The notes: a model not told the origin generated them from the sequence alone. A stretch of 5,176 bases of DNA from Erysipelotrichaceae bacterium (GCA_017614055.1 JAGACP010000088.1:1-5176), one strand, 5' to 3'; counted from the stretch's first letter, positions 1 to 5,176 are shown. Translations and numbers: made by a program.

Positions 1-599
1 TACTGAACATGATCCTGAAGTTCATGGAAGAACCAAACAGCGAAAACACCTACGGCATCTTCATCACCGACAGGAAGGAAGACCTGCTTCCGACGGTCGT
101 ATCGCGCTGCCAGGAGATACCTTTCCTTACCAGGGACTTCTCGTTCCTGATCAAGGTCTACGAAGAGAACGGCTTCGACTACATCGACGCCTATCTGCTT
201 GCGCACATCCTGCACCGTTTCGACAGCGAGTTCGATCTCAACGATCCCTACTATCTGACAGCCAAGGAATACGTATACAAAACTATAGAAACCCTCGATG
301 ACAGGGAATACATCCCGGTCATGTTCTACAGGGAACTGTATCCCAGCTTCAGGGAACGCGACGAGTTCAAGAAGTGCACGGATTACTACCTTTCCATCAT
401 GATCAAGATGGTGGAGGACGCCCTTGAAGACAAGACCGTAGAAGACAGGGAATACATGGAACATCTCGAAAAGATCAAGGAAAACGATCCCGCAAAACTG
501 CTGCAGATCTTCGAGGATGCCGGCGACAAAACGCTGCTCAATGCGGAGAGGAAGCTGTTGTTTGACTCGATAAGCCATGAGATAATATCATATAGCTGA
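1..599 (+). CDS. holB: DNA polymerase III delta' subunit, C-terminal part (5' end outside window)
   Basis: This is the clamp-loader delta' subunit, a cytoplasmic AAA+-like protein that helps load the beta sliding clamp during replication. The reading frame is open to the left edge: the first complete codon is at 3, and 198 residues remain of a protein usually a little over 300. The visible part begins inside the conserved motif after the Walker B region (LNMILKFMEEP, compare the family's NxLLKFLEEP). It continues through a strand ending in ITDR, then LLPTVVSRCQEIPF with the SRC motif at visible residues 34-36, typical of gamma/delta' subunits. The remaining ~155 residues are charged and probably helical, matching the collar domain in position but poorly conserved. 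The ATG at 9 lies inside the motif and is not the true start. ricT follows after 10 bases, as in many Bacillota, which supports delta' over DnaX. Identity is fairly sure; the N-terminal half cannot be judged. Confidence 0.88.
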   Translation, partial: LNMILKFMEEPNSENTYGIFITDRKEDLLPTVVSRCQEIPFLTRDFSFLIKVYEENGFDYIDAYLLAHILHRFDSEFDLNDPYYLTAKEYVYKTIETLDDREYIPVMFYRELYPSFRERDEFKKCTDYYLSIMIKMVEDALEDKTVEDREYMEHLEKIKENDPAKLLQIFEDAGDKTLLNAERKLLFDSISHEIISYS

Positions 600-600
600 C

Positions 601-606
601 AGGTGA
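601..606 (+). promoter_or_regulatory. Ribosome binding site of ricT
   Basis: AGGTGA lies between the holB stop and the ricT ATG. It is close to the start, with three bases between, but it is the only Shine-Dalgarno-like sequence in the 10-base gap. It supports ATG at 610 as the start. Confidence 0.6.
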
Positions 607-609
607 ATT

Positions 610-1464
610 ATGGAAAACTTGAAATATATATCGATCAGATTTGAAACCACGAACAAGACATATACATTCTCGACGGACGACGAATCCATAAGGATGAACG
701 ACGCCGTCGTAGTCGAGACGCAGAGAGGTCTGGAATACGGTCTGGTAGTCACCGAACCGTTCGACAAACCCAATGTGAACATGGAGATAAAGCCCATCAT
801 CAGGAAGGCTACCGAAGAAGACAGAAGACAGTTCGAAAGAAACAAGTCCGAAGCCGGAGAAGCCAGAAAGAGATGCCAGATAGAATCGGACAAGCTCGAT
901 CTTCAGATGAACGTCATATCCGCGGAATATACGCTGGACAGACAGAAGATCACTTTCACGTACCTTGCGGATGACCGCGTGGACTTCAGGGAACTTCTGA
1001 AGGTCCTGGCATCCATCTTCCACTGCCGCATCGATCTCAGACAGGTCGGCACGAGAGACAAAGCCAAGATGGTATCAGGCGTAGGCGTATGCGGAAGGGA
1101 ACTGTGCTGCGCAAGATTCATCGGCGATTTCGACCGCATCTCCATAAACATGGCCAAGAACCAGCTGCTGGCACTGAACGTGCAGAAGCTTTCGGGACAG
1201 TGCGGAAACCTGATGTGCTGCCTTAAATACGAGGATGACGCCTACAAGAAACTGAGGAAGGACCTTCCGAAGATGAACTCCCAGGTGGAATTCGAAGGGG
1301 AGAGATACCGCATCACTTCGATGAACGTCATCAACCAGACCTGCAAGCTCGAGAATCCCGATCATGCGATATTCATCTCGCTGAAGGAACTCATCGAGAA
1401 AGGCAAATACAACAAAGTCAAACAGAAGAACGAAAGTGAGGAAGAAAGTGTCGCTGAACAGTAA
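610..1464 (+). CDS. ricT: RicT (YaaT), PSP1-domain Fe-S protein of the RNase Y specificity (Y-) complex
   Basis: In Bacillus subtilis RicT (YaaT) forms the RicA-RicF-RicT complex, which carries [4Fe-4S] clusters, acts with RNase Y in maturing several operon mRNAs, and affects sporulation, competence and biofilm formation. The 284-residue protein has the family's usual length and layout. An N-terminal beta-rich segment contains RGLEYGLVV at about 39-47. The PSP1 C-terminal domain follows (about 60-145). Next come two diagnostic cysteine clusters, GVCGRELCC (C161, C166, C167) and GQCGNLMCCLKYE (C198, C203, C204), with the conserved ISINMAKNQ between them. The C-terminal tail is charged and low in complexity (EESVAEQ end). 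All cluster cysteines are present, so the protein is probably functional. It sits 10 bases after holB and overlaps rsmI, so it is very likely co-transcribed with both. B. subtilis has yabA, yabB and yazA between yaaT and the rsmI homologue; here they are absent. Confidence 0.95.
   Translation: MENLKYISIRFETTNKTYTFSTDDESIRMNDAVVVETQRGLEYGLVVTEPFDKPNVNMEIKPIIRKATEEDRRQFERNKSEAGEARKRCQIESDKLDLQMNVISAEYTLDRQKITFTYLADDRVDFRELLKVLASIFHCRIDLRQVGTRDKAKMVSGVGVCGRELCCARFIGDFDRISINMAKNQLLALNVQKLSGQCGNLMCCLKYEDDAYKKLRKDLPKMNSQVEFEGERYRITSMNVINQTCKLENPDHAIFISLKELIEKGKYNKVKQKNESEEESVAEQ
1438..1441 (+). promoter_or_regulatory. Ribosome binding site of rsmI inside the end of ricT
   Basis: GAGG within GTGAGGAAG lies six bases before GTG 1448. 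The alternative in-frame GTG at 1436 has no comparable site (upstream reads CAGAAGAACGAAA) and itself lies across the site. This decides the start in favour of 1448. Translation of rsmI is probably coupled to the end of ricT. Confidence 0.6.
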
Positions 1465-2281
1465 AGCTACACTTTTTCTTGTAGCGACCCCGATAGGCAA
1501 TCTGAGTGAAGTATCCCAGCGTACCCTGGATGTTTTGAACAGTGTCCCGGTCATCGCCTGCGAGGATACGAGGAACACCCTCAAGCTGCTCACGCATTTC
1601 GACATCCATACGAAGATGATAGCCTACCACAACTTCAACGAGGAAGGATCAAGCGAAGGCATACTGAAACTCCTGGAAGAAGGAAACGACGTGGCGCTCG
1701 TCTCCGATGCGGGATATCCGCTGATCTCCGATCCGGGATACACGCTCGTGGAGAAAGTCATCGCCGCAGGATACGACATAGTAACGGTATCGGGACCAAA
1801 CGCGGCCCTCAATGCCCTGGTGGCATCCGGACTTGAGACGAATCATTATCTATTCTACGGATTCCTCAATGCCAAACAGTCCCAGGCCAGGAAGGAACTT
1901 GAAGAACTAAGGACGTTCCCTTACACCCTGATATTCTATGAAGCGCCTCACCGCATCGAGAAGACGCTCAGGCTCATGCATGAAGTGCTGGGCGACAGGA
2001 AAGCCTGTCTGGCAAGAGAACTCACCAAGATCCATGAACAGTACTACAGAGGAAATCTTTCCGAACTTATGGAATTGAAAGACCTCAAGGGAGAGATGGT
2101 GGTGCTTGTGGAAGGATACAGAGAGGAAGAGAAAGAGATCGACATAAACGAACTTTTAGCCGAAGTCGACACTCTCATAAAAAAAGGAGAGAAGGCAAAG
2201 GATGCCGCAGGAACGGTGGCAGACAGATACGGCTTCTCCAAGAACAAGCTCTACAACTTTTATCTCAAGAAAGACAAATGA
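1448..2281 (+). CDS. rsmI: 16S rRNA (cytidine-1402 2'-O)-methyltransferase RsmI
   Basis: RsmI uses S-adenosylmethionine to methylate the 2'-hydroxyl of C1402 in the 16S rRNA decoding centre, together with RsmH, which methylates N4 of the same base. With the GTG start at 1448 the protein is 277 residues, near the E. coli length of 286. Family motifs appear in order: VATPIGNLSEVSQRTL (12-27), ACEDTR (37-42), SDAGYPLISDPG (86-97), GPNAALNAL (116-124), YEAPHR (164-169), ARELTK (189-194) and EMVVLVEG (216-223). A helical C-terminal tail ends in a basic segment. This is the tetrapyrrole-methylase fold. A start at GTG 1436 would add four residues (MRKK) but lacks a ribosome site. The gene overlaps ricT by 17 bases and its stop codon lies in the left arm of the terminator hairpin, making it the last gene of the operon. 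Confidence 0.96.
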   Translation: MSLNSKATLFLVATPIGNLSEVSQRTLDVLNSVPVIACEDTRNTLKLLTHFDIHTKMIAYHNFNEEGSSEGILKLLEEGNDVALVSDAGYPLISDPGYTLVEKVIAAGYDIVTVSGPNAALNALVASGLETNHYLFYGFLNAKQSQARKELEELRTFPYTLIFYEAPHRIEKTLRLMHEVLGDRKACLARELTKIHEQYYRGNLSELMELKDLKGEMVVLVEGYREEEKEIDINELLAEVDTLIKKGEKAKDAAGTVADRYGFSKNKLYNFYLKKDK

Positions 2282-2305
2282 TCAGCTCAGCTGATCATTT
2301 CTTTT
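2276..2305. terminator. Bidirectional intrinsic terminator between rsmI and the PHP gene
   Basis: A perfect inverted repeat with 12-base arms (AAATGATCAGCT at 2276-2287, AGCTGATCATTT at 2289-2300) surrounds a single central C; as RNA it would form an 11-bp stem with a three-base loop. On the + strand the right arm runs into TTTCTTTT. On the - strand it runs into TTTGTCTTTCTT (complement of 2267-2278). The stem is only moderately GC-rich. It overlaps the last codon and stop of rsmI and ends four bases past the stop of the convergent PHP gene, so it can terminate both. Confidence 0.8.
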
Positions 2306-3083
2306 ACATTATCGGTTCATCTATGAACTTCAGATCCAGACCCGAAAGTTCATTCAGCGCTTCATCGACCAGTTCCGTCTCAAGCAGATCTTCAGGCCTG
2401 TGGGCGTCTATGCCTACGATGCATCGTAAAGGATATTGCGCCATTATCTCCCAGAACGGTCTGTGGGGATAGAAGTAGTATTCCTTCTCTCCGAATGGCT
2501 TCCTTCCTTTTGCGACACCTCTGACATTCACCTCTACAGGTATATCAAGCTCCGATGCCTTCTTTGCGATCATGTGCGCCACTTCCCCGCATGCGGGAGT
2601 GAAGGCTTCCTGCCTGTTCATGACGACGTCTGGATGGCACAGATATCTGAACATTCCCGTATCAAGAGCCTCGCACACGCTTTTTCCGTACTGAAGCATC
2701 TCTTCGTCGGTATTGATCTTGAAATAGTTGACCTCGTTTCCTACGGGATCTGAATAATGCTGGCCAAGCAGAAGATATTCTACTTTCTTTCCTATCTCGA
2801 CTCTTTCCTCATGATTCCAGGGGAAGTATTCCGTCTCCAGACCGACATGGATCTCGATCTGATCTTTATACTTTTCTTTGAGGGCGTCTATGCTGGCGAT
2901 ATACTCATCCAGCTGTTCGATGTCCATGTGGCTTCTGTCGCTTGGGAAGTCCCTGTACGGCGCGTGGTCGGAGAAACCAAGGATACTGTATCCTGCCTCG
3001 ATGGCCGCAAGAACATATTCCTCATCGGTTCCCGAAGCGTGTTTGCATCTGTAGGTATGTGTGTGATAGTTGAATCTGAACAT
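2304..3083 (-). CDS. PHP-family phosphoesterase, histidinol-phosphatase (HisJ/HisK) type
   Basis: This family hydrolyses phosphate esters with a metal-bound active site. The HisJ/HisK branch removes phosphate from L-histidinol phosphate in histidine synthesis. The 259-residue protein shows the PHP metal ligands in order: HTH (H7, H9), H15, FSDHAP (D39, H40), HVGLETEY (E83 likely ligand), LGQHY (H109), LCHPDVV (H150) and GIDAH (D226, H228). B. subtilis HisJ is of similar length (about 268 residues). No signal peptide or membrane segment is seen, so it is cytoplasmic. The ATG at 3083 is preceded by AAGGAAG at good spacing and starts directly with the PHP core (MFRFNYHTHT). A longer frame reaches 3200 but has no comparable ribosome site and would add 39 residues not typical of the family. 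No other histidine gene is in the window, so the true substrate is open. It converges on rsmI and diverges from the gene at 3199. Confidence 0.88.
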   Translation of the reverse strand: MFRFNYHTHTYRCKHASGTDEEYVLAAIEAGYSILGFSDHAPYRDFPSDRSHMDIEQLDEYIASIDALKEKYKDQIEIHVGLETEYFPWNHEERVEIGKKVEYLLLGQHYSDPVGNEVNYFKINTDEEMLQYGKSVCEALDTGMFRYLCHPDVVMNRQEAFTPACGEVAHMIAKKASELDIPVEVNVRGVAKGRKPFGEKEYYFYPHRPFWEIMAQYPLRCIVGIDAHRPEDLLETELVDEALNELSGLDLKFIDEPIM

Positions 3084-3087
3084 AGTT

Positions 3088-3094
3088 TCTTCCT
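3088..3094 (-). promoter_or_regulatory. Ribosome binding site of the PHP gene
   Basis: Read on the - strand the sequence is AATAAGGAAGAAACT followed by ATG at 3083. The AAGGA/GGAAG core is a strong Shine-Dalgarno match at about 5-8 bases from the start. It decides the start at 3083 over upstream in-frame ATGs. Confidence 0.65.
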
Positions 3095-3104
3095 TATTGA
3101 TTTT

Positions 3105-3110
3105 ATCATA
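3105..3110 (-). promoter_or_regulatory. Possible -10 element for the PHP gene
   Basis: TATGAT on the - strand lies 21 bases before the PHP start and matches the sigma-A -10 consensus at five of six bases. At 16-18 bases upstream there is no good -35 (GGGTCA or TGGGTC at best), and no TGn extension. Transcription would start roughly at 3098, giving a leader of about 15 bases. This is weak support. Confidence 0.3.
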
Positions 3111-3150
3111 TCGGTCACAAGAATAATGACCCATTAGCACTTCTGTTTTT

Positions 3151-3179
3151 TTGCTTTCATCAGGCATGTTTGATAAAGT
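3151..3179 (+). promoter_or_regulatory. Sigma-A type promoter with extended -10 for the two-gene unit
   Basis: TTGCTT (3151-3156) is followed after 17 bases by TAAAGT (3174-3179), which carries the extended -10 dinucleotide TG at 3171-3172. A run of seven T lies just upstream of and into the -35 (3146-3152). Transcription would begin near 3186, just before the ribosome site at 3188, giving a short leader. This placement also excludes ATG 3184 as the usual start, because it would lie at or before the transcript end. Confidence 0.55.
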
Positions 3180-3187
3180 ATGAATGC

Positions 3188-3191
3188 AGGA
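3188..3191 (+). promoter_or_regulatory. Ribosome binding site deciding the start at 3199
   Basis: AGGA is seven bases before ATG 3199. The other in-frame ATG at 3184 is preceded by TGATAAAGTATGA, which lacks a Shine-Dalgarno match and forms the promoter -10 region. Confidence 0.6.
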
Positions 3192-3198
3192 TAAACGC

Positions 3199-3927
3199 AT
3201 GAAAATAAAAGAACTCAGGAAAGTCGCAAATAAGATGCATATCCCTCCAAACTGCCATAACCTGAATGGAGGAACGCCGTCCGATACCTATTGTCTTGAG
3301 CGAATAAAGAAACAGTGGGTGATCTATTACAGTGAAAGAGGAAAGAAGAACGACATGGAATACTATGATTCTCAAGAGAAGGCCTGCGAAGCGTTTTACC
3401 GTATCCTGAAGAATATCGAGAACACCGTCTATGCGAACGAGGAACAGGATCCTTATCGCAAGCCTCGCAAGATCCCCAGGGAATGGTGGATCAGCGATAT
3501 CTTCATCTCCAGCAAGTCTTCCGCTGATATATATTTCAATGACAAGACCGTCAGGATACCGGGAGAACTGATGATGGATTACTATCTGGCAGAACCATAT
3601 TCCATGTTCTGGCTGAAAGAGGAAGACAGGAACGTCTGGCCATGGCTTCTGGACAAGGAGAAATGCCAGGACCTGCTCTCGAAAGAAGACAGGGAATCCG
3701 TCATGGATGCGGTCAATGACTACTACCTGAACAGAAGGGAACGGATAATCTTCCTGACAAAGGAACTGGAAGAACGTGCAGTCGAATTGTCTGAAAAGGT
3801 AAAAGATAATGAGCTTACTAAATCAGGTGCTGCCTTGCAGCTGAAGAAAGAATTCCCTGATCTTCCTGACTGTTTCTACAAATATGAAATCATAGACTCT
3901 CTTGCGGGAGTCAGATGGTATAAGTGA
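3199..3927 (+). CDS. Uncharacterised protein with a putative immunity-type N-terminal domain
   Basis: The function is not established. The protein has 242 residues, is strongly charged and aromatic-rich, and shows no signal peptide or membrane segment. Residues 1-73 form a compact module (helix KIKELRKVANKM, then NLNGGTPSDTYCLER, WVIYYSERGKK, and YYDSQEKACEAFYRIL). From memory, this pattern of YCLE, YYSERG and a DSxExACxxF helix recurs in small proteins found beside polymorphic toxins and annotated as immunity proteins; I cannot name the family with certainty. Residues 90-160 are rich in tryptophan (W96, W97, W138, W147, W149). Residues 160-242 look helical, with a charged stretch at about 186-205 and a C-terminal LKKEFPDLPDCFYKYE segment. 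The start at 3199 is chosen on the ribosome site and promoter; ATG 3184 would add five residues (MQDKR). It lies 15 bases before the next gene, so they form one operon. No toxin gene is visible nearby. Confidence 0.8.
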   Translation: MKIKELRKVANKMHIPPNCHNLNGGTPSDTYCLERIKKQWVIYYSERGKKNDMEYYDSQEKACEAFYRILKNIENTVYANEEQDPYRKPRKIPREWWISDIFISSKSSADIYFNDKTVRIPGELMMDYYLAEPYSMFWLKEEDRNVWPWLLDKEKCQDLLSKEDRESVMDAVNDYYLNRRERIIFLTKELEERAVELSEKVKDNELTKSGAALQLKKEFPDLPDCFYKYEIIDSLAGVRWYK

Positions 3928-3930
3928 ATC

Positions 3931-3936
3931 AAGGAG
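3931..3936 (+). promoter_or_regulatory. Strong ribosome binding site of the 334-residue gene
   Basis: AAGGAG sits six bases before ATG 3943 in the 15-base gap after the upstream stop. It is the best Shine-Dalgarno match in the window and fixes the start. Confidence 0.75.
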
Positions 3937-3942
3937 AAGACC

Positions 3943-4947
3943 ATGAACCATATCGATGTGCTGGATGATGCGGTAAGCGTGAACGGACACGTCCTGAAAT
4001 TCCCGCTGTCCTATGACGAGATCAGGGATGCTTTGGGAGAAGCGAGGATCGTGATAGATGAAAGATACGGCAGACATCTGCAGTATTTCTATGACGATCT
4101 GGGGATCGAATTCGAGGGATCTCCTTTATATCTGAAGGAACTCAGAAAGAAAAAGGCTTACAGGGATGACGAACATTTCATCATTTCTCTGACCTTGTAT
4201 GTGACAGGCAATAAGATCTATTCTTTCTATGATTCGAAGTGCGAAAAGAATTACGAGGGTGACCTCACTTTCCTGGGAAGAAAGATCGACCGCACGAAAA
4301 CCTGGAGGACTCCGGGAGGATACGGATATCAGTCTCTTCTTTCTGATGAAGGAAAAGAAAAGGAATGGATGCATGTATCCGCAAGCATCTACACAGACGA
4401 TGACGGACCATTGTATGACAAAGACCATCTTCTGAAAGATGTGAACATAACCTTCAAGCCTGAAAGACCAAGAAGCGATGTGAACTATGATATCTTCATG
4501 CCGGAAGAAGAATGTCTTTCGTTCGATACATTCAACTTCAAGCTGGCCGTCATCAACGAACTTATGTACAACCAGGAAGTGCTGAAACCTTATTTCGACA
4601 TCTATGACTATATGGCATTCAGGAAAGCGCACTGGAACCTGGAGACATCCTCGAATGTCAGGGCGGCTGTGAATTATTTCAAGGAACTGCCGATACCTGC
4701 AGGTCTTGCGGATAATATTACAGAAATAAACATGGACGGATCAGACGAGATCTACATGAACATAGCTCCCGAATGGGACGGAAGGGATGACAGATTCGAT
4801 TTCCGTAAACTTTCGGAGAAAGAACTCAAGCAGTTCGGAAATCTGAAGAAGATGCTTGTGTTCGGCAACAGCAAAGACATCGTCGGACTTAAGAAGATCT
4901 GCGAACCTCTGGGGATCGAAGTTGAACCGCTGGCGGAGATCGGTTAA
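3943..4947 (+). CDS. Uncharacterised two-domain protein resembling DUF7738 + DUF6892
   Basis: The function is unknown. The 334-residue protein is acidic-looking and soluble, without signal peptide or membrane segment. The N-terminal part (about 10-90) has VNGHVLKFPLSYDEIRDALG (13-32), a DDLGIEFE strand (51-58) and ISLTLYV (81-87), resembling the DUF7738 pattern of a short NG-x-x-L segment, an LGE helix and a DDLGI strand. A linker with WRTPGGYGYQ (121-130) and an acidic EWMHVSASIYTDDDG stretch follows. The C-terminal part (about 195-330) has FNFKLAVINELMYNQ (197-211), LKPYFDIYDY (214-223), INMDGSDEIYMNIAPEWDG (262-280) and NLKKMLVF (300-307), which I recognise as the DUF6892 signature. Both names come from memory of motif patterns, not a search. 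Proteins of this type occur as accessory genes and some lie in toxin-immunity loci, so an immunity role is possible but unproven. It follows the gene at 3199 and ends before a terminator. Confidence 0.85.
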   Translation: MNHIDVLDDAVSVNGHVLKFPLSYDEIRDALGEARIVIDERYGRHLQYFYDDLGIEFEGSPLYLKELRKKKAYRDDEHFIISLTLYVTGNKIYSFYDSKCEKNYEGDLTFLGRKIDRTKTWRTPGGYGYQSLLSDEGKEKEWMHVSASIYTDDDGPLYDKDHLLKDVNITFKPERPRSDVNYDIFMPEEECLSFDTFNFKLAVINELMYNQEVLKPYFDIYDYMAFRKAHWNLETSSNVRAAVNYFKELPIPAGLADNITEINMDGSDEIYMNIAPEWDGRDDRFDFRKLSEKELKQFGNLKKMLVFGNSKDIVGLKKICEPLGIEVEPLAEIG

Positions 4948-4951
4948 ATAC

Positions 4952-4981
4952 AGACCAGGGTAAACAACCATGGTCTTTTCA
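4952..4981 (+). terminator. Likely intrinsic terminator of the two-gene unit
   Basis: AGACCA (4952-4957) pairs with TGGTCT (4971-4976). Inside, after one mismatch, GGT (4959-4961) pairs with ACC (4967-4969) around a five-base loop. A short T-rich tail follows (TCTTTTCATTT). The stem begins five bases after the stop at 4947. The tail is interrupted by C and A, so termination may be partial. Confidence 0.6.
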
Positions 4982-4989
4982 TTTACAAT
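4961..4989 (+). promoter_or_regulatory. Possible promoter for the SGNH hydrolase gene
   Basis: TAAACA (4961-4966) and TACAAT (4984-4989) are separated by 17 bases. The -10 matches at five of six positions and the -35 at four. The -35 lies in the loop region of the terminator hairpin, so the pair could be coincidence. It would start transcription near 4996, ahead of the ATG at 5020. Confidence 0.3.
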
Positions 4990-5019
4990 AAAAGAGAAGG
5001 ATATAGAGAGCTGGAATAT

Positions 5020-5176
5020 ATGAATAAAAATGCAAATCTCATCAAAATCTATCTGAAACTGCCGCGCATCCCCAAGGCGGAAAAAGGAAAGATCAATGTC
5101 GCTTGCATAGGGGACAGCGTGACAAGAGGGGCAGGCGTAAGAGGAAAGCTGAAACTGACGTGGGAATATTATCTGA
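5020..5176 (+). CDS. SGNH/GDSL-family hydrolase, N-terminal part (3' end outside window)
   Basis: SGNH (GDSL) enzymes are serine esterases or lipases, including carbohydrate deacetylases. Only 52 residues are visible. KINVACIGDSVTRGAG (about 24-39) is the block I motif, with the expected nucleophile S33 in GDS after a hydrophobic strand, and TWEYYL at the edge fits the helix that follows. There is no signal peptide: the first 24 residues are basic and only mildly hydrophobic, suggesting a cytoplasmic enzyme. The frame is open back to the stop at 4945, in the same frame as the previous gene. ATG 5020 is the only ATG, GTG or TTG start upstream of the motif. Its ribosome site is poor: GAGAG (5006-5010) lies nine bases away, and AAGGA is farther upstream. 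The other catalytic blocks (G, N, H) lie outside, so substrate cannot be inferred. Confidence 0.8.
   Translation, partial: MNKNANLIKIYLKLPRIPKAEKGKINVACIGDSVTRGAGVRGKLKLTWEYYL

Noticed and set aside
301..470. Repeated GACAGGGAATAC-type sequence in holB (near 301 and 454)
   Set aside because: Both copies encode a DREY segment in the same frame and reflect codon preference; similar strings occur elsewhere in the window (for example near 3687). There is no repeat unit or array.
538..1157. Overlapping open frames on the - strand across ricT (up to 161 codons)
   Set aside because: They are antisense shadows of ricT, have no recognisable domain and no good ribosome site, and the + strand gene is certain.
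3113..3131. Inverted repeat GGTCA-N9-TGACC as an operator in the divergent region
   Set aside because: The arms are only five bases long and do not extend further; such a pair is expected by chance. It lies between the promoter elements of the - strand, so it is worth noting, but it is not supported.
2436..3137. Two + strand open frames (105 and 126 codons) antisense to the PHP gene
   Set aside because: The - strand gene shows every PHP metal-binding motif. The antisense frames carry no known motif and start without convincing ribosome sites.
3084..3200. An N-terminal extension of the PHP protein starting at 3200 on the - strand
   Set aside because: The extra 39 residues are not typical of the family, no good ribosome site precedes that start, and ATG 3083 has a strong one directly before the PHP core.
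4126..4632. A 168-codon open frame on the - strand across the DUF6892-type gene
   Set aside because: It is antisense to a gene with a strong ribosome site and conserved motifs, and has no recognisable features itself.

Overview
The window looks like chromosomal DNA from a low-to-mid GC Gram-positive bacterium (Bacillota, possibly a gut Erysipelotrichia or Clostridia relative; the class is a guess). The support is a holB-ricT run, a RicT protein with the Bacillota-type cysteine clusters, purine-rich Shine-Dalgarno sites before most genes, and frequent AGA/AGG arginine and GGA glycine codons. No rRNA, tRNA, CRISPR array, insertion sequence or integrase was seen.

Left part (1-2281, + strand) is a tightly packed housekeeping operon: the 3' part of holB (DNA polymerase III delta' subunit), ricT (PSP1-domain Fe-S protein of the RNase Y specificity complex) and rsmI (16S rRNA C1402 2'-O-methyltransferase). 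ricT and rsmI overlap. A strong perfect hairpin at the rsmI stop, with T-rich sequence on both sides, closes the operon and also the gene converging on it.

Middle (2304-3083, - strand) is a complete PHP-family phosphoesterase of the histidinol-phosphatase (HisJ/HisK) type, with no other histidine gene in view. A 115-base divergent intergenic region (3084-3198) separates it from the right-hand genes and holds a good extended -10 promoter on the + strand.

Right part (3199-4947, + strand) is a two-gene unit with its own promoter, ribosome sites and terminator. It encodes two soluble proteins without assigned function. The first (242 aa) starts with a small domain resembling one I associate with polymorphic-toxin immunity proteins. 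The second (334 aa) resembles a DUF7738 + DUF6892 two-domain protein. No toxin is present in the window, so they may be orphan immunity or accessory proteins; this is inference. After a terminator, the start of an SGNH/GDSL hydrolase gene (5020 onward) runs off the right edge.

The left half is conserved core and the right half is accessory. The two-gene unit is the least described part of the window. I see no clear evidence for a wholly new system.
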